Assembly (NCBI RefSeq): GCF_001936475.1
Contig: NZ_MSPQ01000005.1
Span: forward strand, 186,001-250,000
Reading direction: 5' to 3'
DNA from: Algoriphagus marinus
Lineage (GTDB): Bacteria > Bacteroidota > Bacteroidia > Cytophagales > Cyclobacteriaceae
Length of the DNA: 64,000 nt
Shown: positions 37,766 to 46,800 of the stretch, piece by piece
Layout: the number at the start of each line of letters is the position of its first letter
Position numbering within the stretch: the first letter of the stretch is position 1
The notes under the pieces: model-generated
Told to the model about the DNA's origin: nothing
The model's input: the letters and a program-made list of their open reading frames with translations, nothing else
The model's database searches: none
Position numbers and translations under genes: made by a program

Positions 37766-38903
37766 ACAGTATGATTAGTGGATTGTCTCCGTCTTTAACA
37801 TTAAAAACCTCTTGATATTGCTTTAAAACACTAGATTCCGCTGGAATTACGATATATGCCCTATTATCCCCTATAGTGCCAAAAGATATTTCTTCGTCCA
37901 AGTCAAGGACTATTTGAACACCAAGGTGATCAAAGGAAATTTTCTTTCCTGACTTAAGCACATCTTTCTTTTTATCATACACAGAAAGAAATGCCTGGCC
38001 TTGATTAAAAAACCTATACATCAAATAAGTTTCTGATTCAACTACATTACCAACATTGAAAGACTTTTCTGAGAAATTGATAAATTGGAATACGTCAACA
38101 ATAGAAATATAACCTTTTCCAACCAAGTCTTCTTCCAAAACTTTGTTTGAACCAAAATCTATGTAATACTTTGGAAACACTTTCATACTCTTATCTACAA
38201 AATAAATAGTATCATTAAAGGAATTAACAAAGTTATATCCTTGATCTGCATTGGAGAAAAAATCATGTCTATAAACATGAAGGTATTTCGATTTTTCGGG
38301 ATTGAATCTAAGGCTAGTATTAAGAAAATTAAATCCAGTGGCAAGATTATCCCCCTCAAAAAGAAATAAAGAAGAAGATTTTTCAGATACATCCAAATAT
38401 CCTGATGTACCAATTAAACCATTCTTAATTTTTTCAATTCCAAATAATGGATAATTAAGTGGGTAATCAATTTCCATTTCCAAATCATAAGTATATTGGA
38501 AAATTGACCTTTGATTTGAATCATATACCCAAATTCTATTTAGATCAGGTAATAAAATAACATCTGTTAAATTCACAAATTCATCAGGACCACCTTTACC
38601 TTTAGAAATTTTACCAAAAAAATTCCCATTTCTATCAAATTTAAAAAGAGAATTTCCCCCTTTAATAAAAATCCATTCCTCATTTACCAATACTTTAATT
38701 ACAAAGTCGACAAGAGAATAATCATTAGATTGAAGTCTTACAACTTCGTTGAATTTATAATATTCAGACAGATTTAATTCAGACTCAACACTAGGTAAAT
38801 CCTGCATAATTGATTTTACAGTAAAACCTACTTTCTGATCTTCGTTTTCTGAACAAGCCGAAATAATTAGTATTACAAACAATGAATTCAATAATTTTCT
38901 CAT
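37752..38903 (-). CDS. 6-bladed beta-propeller lipoprotein
   Basis: 383 residues with a lipoprotein signal peptide (LFVILIISAC, Cys17). The chain is made of propeller blades with repeating aromatic and GN-type turns (FKFDRNGNFFGKISKGKGGP near residue 85, then PDEFVNLTDVILLPDLNRIW, VYDSNQRSIFQYT) as in the Bacteroidota 6-bladed-propeller proteins. Such proteins are often encoded next to small NVEALA-type peptides, as here. It is probably surface- or periplasm-exposed and binds the peptides or their target. It stands 79 bp after the second peptide gene and overlaps the CxxC lipoprotein gene. Confidence 0.8.
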   Translation of the reverse strand: MRKLLNSLFVILIISACSENEDQKVGFTVKSIMQDLPSVESELNLSEYYKFNEVVRLQSNDYSLVDFVIKVLVNEEWIFIKGGNSLFKFDRNGNFFGKISKGKGGPDEFVNLTDVILLPDLNRIWVYDSNQRSIFQYTYDLEMEIDYPLNYPLFGIEKIKNGLIGTSGYLDVSEKSSSLFLFEGDNLATGFNFLNTSLRFNPEKSKYLHVYRHDFFSNADQGYNFVNSFNDTIYFVDKSMKVFPKYYIDFGSNKVLEEDLVGKGYISIVDVFQFINFSEKSFNVGNVVESETYLMYRFFNQGQAFLSVYDKKKDVLKSGKKISFDHLGVQIVLDLDEEISFGTIGDNRAYIVIPAESSVLKQYQEVFNVKDGDNPLIILFDEK

Positions 38904-38982
38904 AAAGTTATATAGTATAATAAATTGAAAAAAATAGTGCTATTTTAAATTTTAAAAAAGCACTATTTTTTATTTAATTCTT

Positions 38983-39246
38983 TTAGGTATTTGAACCTCC
39001 GCCACATCCTCCTGCATAACAACAGGAAGAATCAGTATTTGCACAACAATATCGAGTTCCAGAGGAATTACCCATCAATGGACCGCACATTTCTGCAGGT
39101 GGATCACACATAGTTTGTGAGAATCCACTTACAATTACTTTCGAAAAAATAAGTTCTTCGCCATTTGAGGAACTGAGGTCATGAACAAAGAAACTTAGTA
39201 AGCAGAGAAAAATTCCACCTAATAATTTGCCTAATTGTTTTTTCAT
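38983..39246 (-). CDS. Small secreted Cys-rich peptide, paralogue 1 (NVEALA-like)
   Basis: 87 residues: a membrane or signal segment (LLGGIFLCLLSFFVHDLS, about 8-25), a short linker with KVIVSGFSQT, then a Cys-rich tail (CGPLMGNSSGTRYCCAN, SSCCYAGGC, GGGSNT end). Seven Cys lie in the tail. It is closely similar to the 85-residue gene 44 bp upstream, so the pair arose by tandem duplication. The SGFSQ motif may be where the leader is cut, in the way the NVEALA block is placed in Bacteroides peptides. Function unknown. Confidence 0.8.
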   Translation of the reverse strand: MKKQLGKLLGGIFLCLLSFFVHDLSSSNGEELIFSKVIVSGFSQTMCDPPAEMCGPLMGNSSGTRYCCANTDSSCCYAGGCGGGSNT

Positions 39247-39290
39247 AATAAGATTATTTAATTTTTATAAAATAATAAAGAAAAGTAATT

Positions 39291-39548
39291 CTATGTATTG
39301 CTACCACCTCCACAAGTTGCTGCGAAGCATTCATCTGCATTAATATTTGCACAACAATACCTCGTTCCAGAAGAATTCCCCATTAAAGGGCCGCAAACAT
39401 CTGGCAACTGCTGTTGCGAGAAACCGCTACTAACCACATTGGCTAAGAATAAACCCTTTTCACCTTCTGGGTTTATCAATTCAATTGTTAACATCAGGAT
39501 AATAGATAAGCCAATCATACCTATCAATTGAAATAATTTCTTTTTCAT
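39291..39548 (-). CDS. Small secreted Cys-rich peptide, paralogue 2 (NVEALA-like)
   Basis: 85 residues: signal segment (LIGMIGLSIILMLTIELI, about 8-25), LANVVSSGFSQ, then CGPLMGNSSGTRYCCAN, a shorter DECFAATC stretch and the shared CGGGSNT end. Five Cys in the tail, all matching positions of paralogue 1. It is the first gene of a four-gene minus-strand unit; a TAAATTTG -7-type box lies 58 bp upstream and a nine-C run about 155 bp upstream. No homologue outside the NVEALA type of locus is known to me. Confidence 0.8.
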   Translation of the reverse strand: MKKKLFQLIGMIGLSIILMLTIELINPEGEKGLFLANVVSSGFSQQQLPDVCGPLMGNSSGTRYCCANINADECFAATCGGGSNT

Positions 39549-39605
39549 AATAAAATAGTTTAGAAGTGTAACCTATTCAATTATAGCTGCTTATAACTTA
39601 TTCTC

Positions 39606-39613
39606 CAAATTTA
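39606..39613 (-). promoter_or_regulatory. TAAATTTG, possible -7 element for the Cys-peptide operon
   Basis: On the minus strand 39613-39606 reads TAAATTTG, an exact fit to the Bacteroidota TAnnTTTG -7 element, with start of transcription expected about 50 bp before the first peptide gene. No -33 TTG is seen at the proper distance, so the assignment is weak. Confidence 0.35.
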
Positions 39614-39701
39614 CTAAATCTTACATCCTCTTATTTTAGTTAAAATTGCATTTTTTCAAGGGTGGATTTCAAAAGAATGTTTTGTTTTTTTAGTTTACAC
39701 G

Positions 39702-39710
39702 CCCCCCCCC
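39702..39710. repeat. Nine-C homopolymer run
   Basis: A run of nine C (G on the other strand) interrupts an otherwise AT-rich gap of 394 bp (39549-39942). It lies about 155 bp upstream of the Cys-peptide operon and 230 bp before the Gfo/Idh/MocA gene. Such runs slip easily and can switch promoters on and off, or be a sequencing artefact. Confidence 0.7.
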
Positions 39711-39942
39711 TACCAAATAAATCAGTAGTTTATTTCCCTAAGACAGAATTATAAACTAATTTTTATTTTTAATAAATTATTTTCAGTGCAATTTTAATTA
39801 GTTTGAAATTGCCTCGCTAATCTAACTCGCTTCGGTATCGATTCCGTTGATTTATTGCACTTGCTTACTGATTCTAAATTTTGATTCCTAGCTTAGAAAA
39901 GCAAATAGATCCTTGATTGCTCCATCTCAAAATAAACCCTTC

Positions 39943-41367
39943 ATGAAAACCAATCGAAGAAACTTTCTCAAGACCGGAGCCTCTGCTGCTATGGGTCTTT
40001 CCGGACTGACGCTAATCTCTCCTCATGTGCTAGGCAAATCCATGGGCTATGTCGCTCCTTCTGACAAAGTCAATCTTGCCTGTATCGGAATTGGAAACCG
40101 AGGAGCTGAGATCATCAAAGAACTTCATAAGACTGGCCTTTGTAACGTCGTAGCACTTTGTGATGTGGATATGGGAGCCAAGCAGACCCTTCAGATCATG
40201 GAGATGTTTCCACAAGCCAAACGCTTTCAAGACTTCAGAAAGATGTTTGATCAGATCGGAGGAGAGTTTGAAGCGGTAAGCATTGCTACTCCGGACTTTT
40301 CACATTTCCCGGTGACCATGATGGCATTGAAAGAAGGCAAGCATGTCTATGTAGAAAAGCCAATGGCTAGGACTTTTCAGGAAGTCGATCTGATGATGGC
40401 TGCTGCAAAGAAATATCCAAAACTGGCCACTCAAATGGGAAATCAGGGCCACTCCGAAGGAAATTATTTTCAGTTTAAAGCTTGGCAGGAAGCAGGAATA
40501 ATCAAAGATGTGACCGCTATGACTGCCCATATGAACAGCAGAAGACGTTGGCATGATTGGAATCCCAATATTAAATCTTTTCCAGCGGCAGAGCCCATTC
40601 CCGCTACGATGAACTGGGATGTTTGGACTTCCCAGGCTCAGCCGCATGCTTTCAACAAAGACTTTCACAACGGACAATGGCGCTGCTGGTACGACTTTGG
40701 AATGGGAGCCTTGGGTGATTGGGGAGCACATATCATGGATACCGCGCATCAGTTTTTGGATTTGGGACTTCCAAGTGAAATCAACCCAACCAAACTCAGC
40801 GGTCACAACATGTTCTTTTTCCCGATGTCCACCACTTTGGAATTCAAATTCCCAGCTAGAGCTGCGATGCCTCCGATGACGATTACCTGGCAGGATGGCT
40901 TGGACAATATTCCTTCCGTTCCGGATGGCTATGGGGTTTCCGAGCTGGACCCTAATATTCCACCTCCAAGCAATGGACAGATCCAACCTGCAAAACTGAA
41001 TCCTGGCAAAATTATTTACAGTAAAGAATTGACGTTCAAAGGAGGTTCACACGGAAGCACGCTTTCGATCATTCCTTCGGATAAAGCAAAAGAATGGGAA
41101 TCCAAACTTCCTGAAGTTCCAGAAAGTCCATCCAATCACTTCGCCAATTTCTTAAAGGCATGTAAGGGAGAAGAAAAAACCAGATCTCCATTTGAAATCG
41201 CCGGTCCACTCAGTCAGGTATTTTGCCTTGGTGTGATGGCCCAGCAAATGGGAACCAAGCTGGAATTTGATCGGGAGACTCGCCAAATCACGAATAATCC
41301 ACTCGCCAATCAAGTTTTGGCAGGAATGCCGCCAAGAAAGGGTTGGGAGGAGTTTTATGTGGTTTAG
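39943..41367 (+). CDS. Tat-exported Gfo/Idh/MocA-family oxidoreductase
   Basis: 474 residues from the ATG at 39943, preferred over an in-frame ATG at 39913 because it starts right at a Tat signal (MKTNRRNFLKTGASAAMG, twin Arg). The Rossmann NAD(P)-binding domain follows (VNLACIGIGNRGAEIIKE) with the EKP motif (HVYVEKPMART), and a C-terminal domain with GNQGHSEGNYF and NGQWRCWYDFGMGALGDWG. Exported members oxidise glycosides at C3, feeding DUF1080 hydrolases and TIM-barrel isomerases such as those at 3725 and 34122. It is a single gene with a 20-bp-stem terminator downstream. Confidence 0.9.
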   Translation: MKTNRRNFLKTGASAAMGLSGLTLISPHVLGKSMGYVAPSDKVNLACIGIGNRGAEIIKELHKTGLCNVVALCDVDMGAKQTLQIMEMFPQAKRFQDFRKMFDQIGGEFEAVSIATPDFSHFPVTMMALKEGKHVYVEKPMARTFQEVDLMMAAAKKYPKLATQMGNQGHSEGNYFQFKAWQEAGIIKDVTAMTAHMNSRRRWHDWNPNIKSFPAAEPIPATMNWDVWTSQAQPHAFNKDFHNGQWRCWYDFGMGALGDWGAHIMDTAHQFLDLGLPSEINPTKLSGHNMFFFPMSTTLEFKFPARAAMPPMTITWQDGLDNIPSVPDGYGVSELDPNIPPPSNGQIQPAKLNPGKIIYSKELTFKGGSHGSTLSIIPSDKAKEWESKLPEVPESPSNHFANFLKACKGEEKTRSPFEIAGPLSQVFCLGVMAQQMGTKLEFDRETRQITNNPLANQVLAGMPPRKGWEEFYVV

Positions 41368-41368
41368 T

Positions 41369-41400
41369 GAATGAGAGATTAGAGATTAAGAGAATTGGGG
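41369..41400. repeat. AT-rich intergenic repeat, copy D (short)
   Basis: Just after the Gfo/Idh/MocA stop the sequence GAGATTAGAGATTAAGAGAA resembles the repeat family at 867, 2184 and 15511. Confidence 0.35.
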
Positions 41401-41408
41401 GAATGTTG

Positions 41409-41455
41409 AAGGTCATCACTATTTTCAAACCTTGAAAATAGTGATGACCTTTTTA
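41409..41455 (+). terminator. Strong terminator after the Gfo/Idh/MocA gene
   Basis: A perfect 20-bp stem (41409-41428 with 41432-41451) and a three-base loop, followed by TTT on the plus strand. The stem is long enough to reduce read-through from either direction between two convergent genes. Confidence 0.9.
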
Positions 41456-41463
41456 ATTCTACT

Positions 41464-42696
41464 CTACCCTTCCAACTTCTCCAATCGCTCTAATAGCGGC
41501 GGATGAGAATAATTCATAAACACATACCAAGGATGTGGATTGATATTGCTAAGCGTTTTCACAGATAGCGTTTTTAATGCTTCAGCTAATGGTTTTCCTG
41601 CGAAAGTGGTTTTCGCAAAATGATCTGCCTCAAACTCATTTTTGCGACTCAGCCAATTCATCCCAATTCCCAGAATCATCGAGATCGGCGAAAATAGCAT
41701 GGTGAATCCAATGAGATTCAATTCCACGGACCAGACTTTTCCACCCAAAGCCATACTCATGGGTTCATTAAAAATAAATTGAGCCAGCAAAAACAATAAA
41801 AGTCCGATTTGAAGCACTGATAGAATCATACTCCAAACGATGTGCTTCTTTTTGTAATGGCCGACTTCATGAGCCAAAACAGCCACTAATTCATCTGGGG
41901 GATGTTGATCTAGCAGTGTATCGTACAGCACGACTTTTTTTCGCTTTCCAAAACCGGAGAAAAAAGCATTTGCTTTAGAAGAACGCTTGCTTCCATCCAT
42001 CACGAAGATATTCTCCAAAGGGAAATTCACCGATCGGGCATAATTGAAAATTTGATCTTTTAATTCTCCTTCCCCAAGAGGGGTAAGTTTATTGAACAGT
42101 GGTAGGATCAAAGCAGTGTAAAACAGATTGACCAACACCATAAAAACTGCAGCAACAATCCAGAACTGCCACCAGAAATCATTCCCCATTTGGTGAACTA
42201 GCCACAGAAAAAGCATAAACAATCCTCCTCCAATGATGATGGAGAGTAGGTATCCTTTTAATTTATCCGAAAAGAACGTTTTAACCGTGGACTTATTAAA
42301 TCCATACTTCTCCTCGATTACAAAAGTGCTGTAATAATCAAAGGGTAGGCTAAGGATATCCGAACCAATAAAGATCAGGGCAAAGAAAACGACAGATTCT
42401 AAAAGCGGTGCGATTTCAAAAGTTTTCACCCAACTATCAATTGCTCCAAACCAACCTTGACTAATAAAAAGAATGGTGATCACAAATGAGAAAATCCCTG
42501 AAACTAATCCAAAGCGATAATTTTCATTTTGGTAGTTCTTAGATTCTTGAAGTTTTTGATCCGTCAAATATTCTGACAGTGTGGCTGGTACTTTTGGTAC
42601 AGGCTGTCTGTAATTCAAGTAATTGAGAATTTTACCCAATAAAAACCCAAAAGTCACTACTCCAATCAGTAGATTCTTTAGTAAAATCGGCTCCAT
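41464..42696 (-). CDS. M48-family metallopeptidase (Ste24-like)
   Basis: 410 residues with about seven membrane segments and the zinc motif HEVGH at 276-280, with the third ligand in EFEADHFAKT. SKANAFFSGFGKRKKVVLYD (near 240-259) is the Ste24 signature. These inner-membrane proteases remove short peptides from membrane proteins in quality control. The gene lies 6 bp after porP on the same strand, apparently in one transcript, although the two products have no known shared role. It converges with the Gfo/Idh/MocA gene. Confidence 0.93.
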   Translation of the reverse strand: MEPILLKNLLIGVVTFGFLLGKILNYLNYRQPVPKVPATLSEYLTDQKLQESKNYQNENYRFGLVSGIFSFVITILFISQGWFGAIDSWVKTFEIAPLLESVVFFALIFIGSDILSLPFDYYSTFVIEEKYGFNKSTVKTFFSDKLKGYLLSIIIGGGLFMLFLWLVHQMGNDFWWQFWIVAAVFMVLVNLFYTALILPLFNKLTPLGEGELKDQIFNYARSVNFPLENIFVMDGSKRSSKANAFFSGFGKRKKVVLYDTLLDQHPPDELVAVLAHEVGHYKKKHIVWSMILSVLQIGLLLFLLAQFIFNEPMSMALGGKVWSVELNLIGFTMLFSPISMILGIGMNWLSRKNEFEADHFAKTTFAGKPLAEALKTLSVKTLSNINPHPWYVFMNYSHPPLLERLEKLEG

Positions 42697-42702
42697 GAAA
42701 TT

Positions 42703-43749
42703 TTAGAATTTAGGACAAGGGAGAATGGTATCCCTTCTTCTCGGACCGCCTTGATTATTGTTTGGTAAAGTCCATGACAAACTAATCTCATGTGCTCCTC
42801 CTGATTGGATTCCCAATTGAGAAACCGTGTAATCGAAACTGTAGCCGATATTCAATCCACTGAGCAAATTCACTCCAACCATCATGACGATCGCATCTCG
42901 ATTACTTTGATTTTCAACCGGCTTGTAAGGTAGTCCACGATACCAAAGACCGAATACGATCGGTTCTACATAGAAGTATGCACCAATATCCAGCTGCTCA
43001 AATGGTCCTTGTCGCTTGTAGTTGATTGTAGGAGTTAAATAACGTTGCTTTCGCATATGCGTAAAATCCTGACGCATGGATCCTTCTCCTAGAGGTATTC
43101 TGTAACCAGCATGAAAGGAAATCTTCATAGGAAGCGGACTATCTCCGTCAATAAAGGACTGATTGGGTTGGTTGACATGATGTGCTGACCCTCCAAACCA
43201 AAATTTCTCTGTAAAAATCAATCCCCCAAAAGAAAGTGATAACATGTTAACTGGATCACCTAAACCCGGTATATCCGTACCTGGAAGCGTAGGGCCAAAA
43301 GGGTCACTGGGATTAATCTGATTTGCAAAAATCAAATTTTCAAAAAATCCAATTTCTCTTCTGATATAACTTGCCTGAAATCCTGGCCTGAAATAAAGAT
43401 TATCACTCAATTTCAATTCGTAAGAATAAATGGCAGATATCGTGGTAGACCGCAATTTTGCAGCCCCTTCCGTATCTTGCATCAGCATTATCCCAATCCC
43501 ACTATTGTAATCTTCCAAGTAAGTATCGTAGAATGCAGAGAAGGTTGTAAACTGTGCATCTATGCTTGGCCATTGATTTCTATAGTTAAATCCAACCCGA
43601 CCAGTAAGCTCAGAACCAGCAAAGGCCGGATTCAAATAAAGAGGAGCAGCGTAGTATTGGCTATATTGCGGATCCTGTGCAAATGCCGACGTATGAAGGA
43701 AAAGTCCAACCACACTAAAAAAAACCACGTAAACCAGAGACCGTAACAA
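42703..43749 (-). CDS. PorP/SprF-family type IX secretion membrane protein
   Basis: 348 residues. Signal peptide (MLRSLVYVVFFSVVGLFLHT, cut after SAFAQ), then DPQYSQYYAAPLYLNPAFAG, the standard PorP/SprF start, beta-barrel strands such as SLNIGYSFDYTVSQLGIQSG, and the ending LSWTLPNNNQGGP. PorP/SprF proteins sit in the outer membrane, bind the T9SS shuttle and anchor type-B-sorted surface proteins. It is divergent, with a gap of 82 bp, from a giant CHU_C surface protein gene, the usual pairing. It shares a transcript with the M48 gene. Confidence 0.95.
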   Translation of the reverse strand: MLRSLVYVVFFSVVGLFLHTSAFAQDPQYSQYYAAPLYLNPAFAGSELTGRVGFNYRNQWPSIDAQFTTFSAFYDTYLEDYNSGIGIMLMQDTEGAAKLRSTTISAIYSYELKLSDNLYFRPGFQASYIRREIGFFENLIFANQINPSDPFGPTLPGTDIPGLGDPVNMLSLSFGGLIFTEKFWFGGSAHHVNQPNQSFIDGDSPLPMKISFHAGYRIPLGEGSMRQDFTHMRKQRYLTPTINYKRQGPFEQLDIGAYFYVEPIVFGLWYRGLPYKPVENQSNRDAIVMMVGVNLLSGLNIGYSFDYTVSQLGIQSGGAHEISLSWTLPNNNQGGPRRRDTILPCPKF

Positions 43750-43831
43750 GGATTTGTTCGTTTATTTGAATATTCAGTTAGCATTTAGAACGATTCGAGC
43801 TCTTCGTTGTTTTAGATGCAGTTCGAAAATT

Positions 43832-46800
43832 ATGAAAAGCAACCTTAATTCCATAAGCTTCCCCTACATTTTTCCTCTTTCTTTGATATTTACATTTTTT
43901 GTAATTCAATTTTCTGCCTATTCCCAAGGTTTTAATGATAACGAATGGATTTTCGGATACTGCGGCACAAGCGCTGAAAACAACTATTTATCCTTTGGAA
44001 AAGGTGGAACCCCAACAGTTCAGACCCTTCCCTCCACCGTTTTAATAGGTAAAAATAATAATGCAATTGCTATCGATCCGATTACCGGTCAACCCCTTTT
44101 CTTAACAAATGGAGAACTAGTATACGATTATAGCTCAAACCCGCTGCAAGGAAGTGCACCAGGTTTGGACGGAGATATTACAGGAAGGCAAAAAGTTGCA
44201 ACAGGCTTTCTGGAATATGATCCTGACGGAAATAAACTTTTCTACATATTCTATATTTCTCCGGGAGGGCAGCTCCTCTACTCTTTGGTGGATATGAATG
44301 CTGCCGGACAAGCTACTGGAAATGAGCGGCCACTGGGTGAAGTAACTCAAAAAGATATTGCAATTGGAACTGCTCAAGGATCACTTTTGGTAGTCAAGTC
44401 ACCTTCTTCTCCTTCCTACCTTATCACTATTGAAAATAACACTATCATTTCTCGAAGGCTTGATGGAACAGCTGGAAGTTTTACCACAACAGATACTCAA
44501 AATATTGGTTTCACACCCCAAGCAATCATTTTTGACGAAGCTTCCCAACGCTTAATTCTCATTCATGGGTCCGACGACTCAGACATAGCCGTAATTGATT
44601 TTGACACTAGCACCGGGACTTTTGTCACCAGGGAGTTTATAGCTAATTCAAACGGTATAGAACCTTTCGGAGGTGCTGAATTTTCTCCAGATGGAGCATT
44701 TATTTACTATTCAAGAGGAAATAAACTTTTTAGAGTACCAAGCGACGACCTTTCTGGTGAACCGGAAGAAATCCCTCTTCCTGATAATCTTCATGCAGTT
44801 TATGATATTAAAGTCGGTCCTGATGGCAACCTCTATTACATCTATGAGGAAGTAGACGGTGGACCTCAGCTTATCGGCAGGGTGACTAATCCCAATGAAC
44901 CAGATCTTGCAGAAATTAATTTGGAGGAAGATCCTTTCAATGGTATTGATTTTTGCGGAACAGTCTTCCCAACATTTGCTCCAAATGCTGACATTACCCC
45001 AACTGTAAATTTCACCTGGGCACCAGATATGCCTTGTGCGAATAACCCTATCCAACTTACCAGTGAAATCACTCCTGAAAACTACCGTCCTGTCAGTTTT
45101 GAGTGGGAATTCAATCCACCTCTAACAGATTCCGATGGAAACCCCTTGCCGGCGGATTTTGGTCAAGAGCATTTCCTAATACCTGGAGATGCCGCACAGG
45201 GTCAAAGTATTTCAGTTTCATTAACTGTGACTTTTGCCGATGGAGAATCCGAAACAGTATCTCGTGATATCACGCTTACGGAGAATAATTTGGAGGCAAA
45301 TTTCACACCTCAGGACACTACGCTTTGCGAAGGACAATGTGTGGATATTGCTGCTTTGCTGGAAGCACAAAGTACTGCTGGTGAACAAGGTGGCGAGGCT
45401 CCTCCAAGCGGCGGGGATAATTACGAATACTTTTGGTCAAACTTCCGTGATGAAGGCTGGGGAACTCGAACCGAAAACACAGTTTGTTTGCCAGGTTTAT
45501 ATTGGGCTTTGGTAAGAGAACCAGGTTCTTCTTGCTATGCTTATGCTGAAATCCGAGTTCAGATTTGGGATCTTCCAGATCAGACAAATAATATCTGGTA
45601 TTTCGGAGATGGCGCCGGTCTGGATTTCAATCCAGATCCGAATGATGAAAATGCTCCAACTCCGAGGCCAATAGCAAACAGGCACCCACAAAATATTCCC
45701 GCAGGTACAACCACAATCTCCGATCAGACTGGACAGGTTTTATTCTTTACCGATGGAAATTCTGTTTGGGATTTAAATGGAAATCTCATGGAAAATGGGG
45801 ATAACATTGGTGGGGATAATGGATCCAGTCAAGGTGCTTTGGCTGTACCTGTACCGCAAGAGGAGACACTGTTTTATCTCTTTACTACACAAGTATCTGC
45901 CAACGGCACCAATGAAGTTAAATTCTCACTGGTAGACATTAAGGCAGAAAATCAGACTGGAGTCGGAAATGTGGTCACCAAGGATAATTTCCTTTTCAGT
46001 CCTTCTACAGAACATACCGCTGCTTTGGATGCTGGAGACACGACTTGGGTGATGTTTCATGAATTAGGAAATAACACTTTCCGAGCATATCCAGTAACCA
46101 CCAATGGCATCGGCCCACCGGTCCTAAGTTCGGTAGGTAGTAATCATGGATTTAACTCCGGAGTGGGCGCAATGAAGTTTAATTCCGATGGAGATCAGCT
46201 AGCAGTAACTATCAGTGAAGGTGGTTGCAACAAATTGGAGATTTTCGATTTTGATCAATCTACGGGTGAGCTTACCGAATACGCTAGGATAGATTTGGGA
46301 TGCAATGGAGAAGTCTATGGTATGGAATTTTCCGAAGATGGGGATAGAATCCTAGTGAGCTATCAAAATGGAGGGCCTGGAATTGAAGAATTCATTATTA
46401 AATCCACAGCTGACGAAGATGATCCAGATGCAACAGCCTGTCCGACTTGCTTTGGAACTGCATCCACCCGGCCTCAAATTGAAGCATGTATTCTCAGTAC
46501 AAGAAATCAAATCAGCGGCACTTCATCATTAAATATTGGTGCGCTTCAGATTGGACCAAATGGTCAAATTTATGCGGCGGTAGTTGGAGACAATCGAATC
46601 GGTCAAATCAATGTAGGTACAGGTTGTACATCCCAAAGTACTTTCACCCAAGATGGTGTCGAGCCAATGCCGGGCACTTCTAATTTAGGATTGCCTTCAT
46701 TTGTTCAAAACTCCGGCAGTTCAATTCCTGAACCTTCACTAGCAGCACCTCCTCGAATTTGTCTAGACCCAGACAACCCTTCTGGAGCATTGTTTGAAGG

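Noticed and set aside
40300..40986. Open minus-strand frame of 228 codons
   Set aside because: Antisense to the Gfo/Idh/MocA gene, which has a Tat signal, GxGNRG and EKP motifs in frame.
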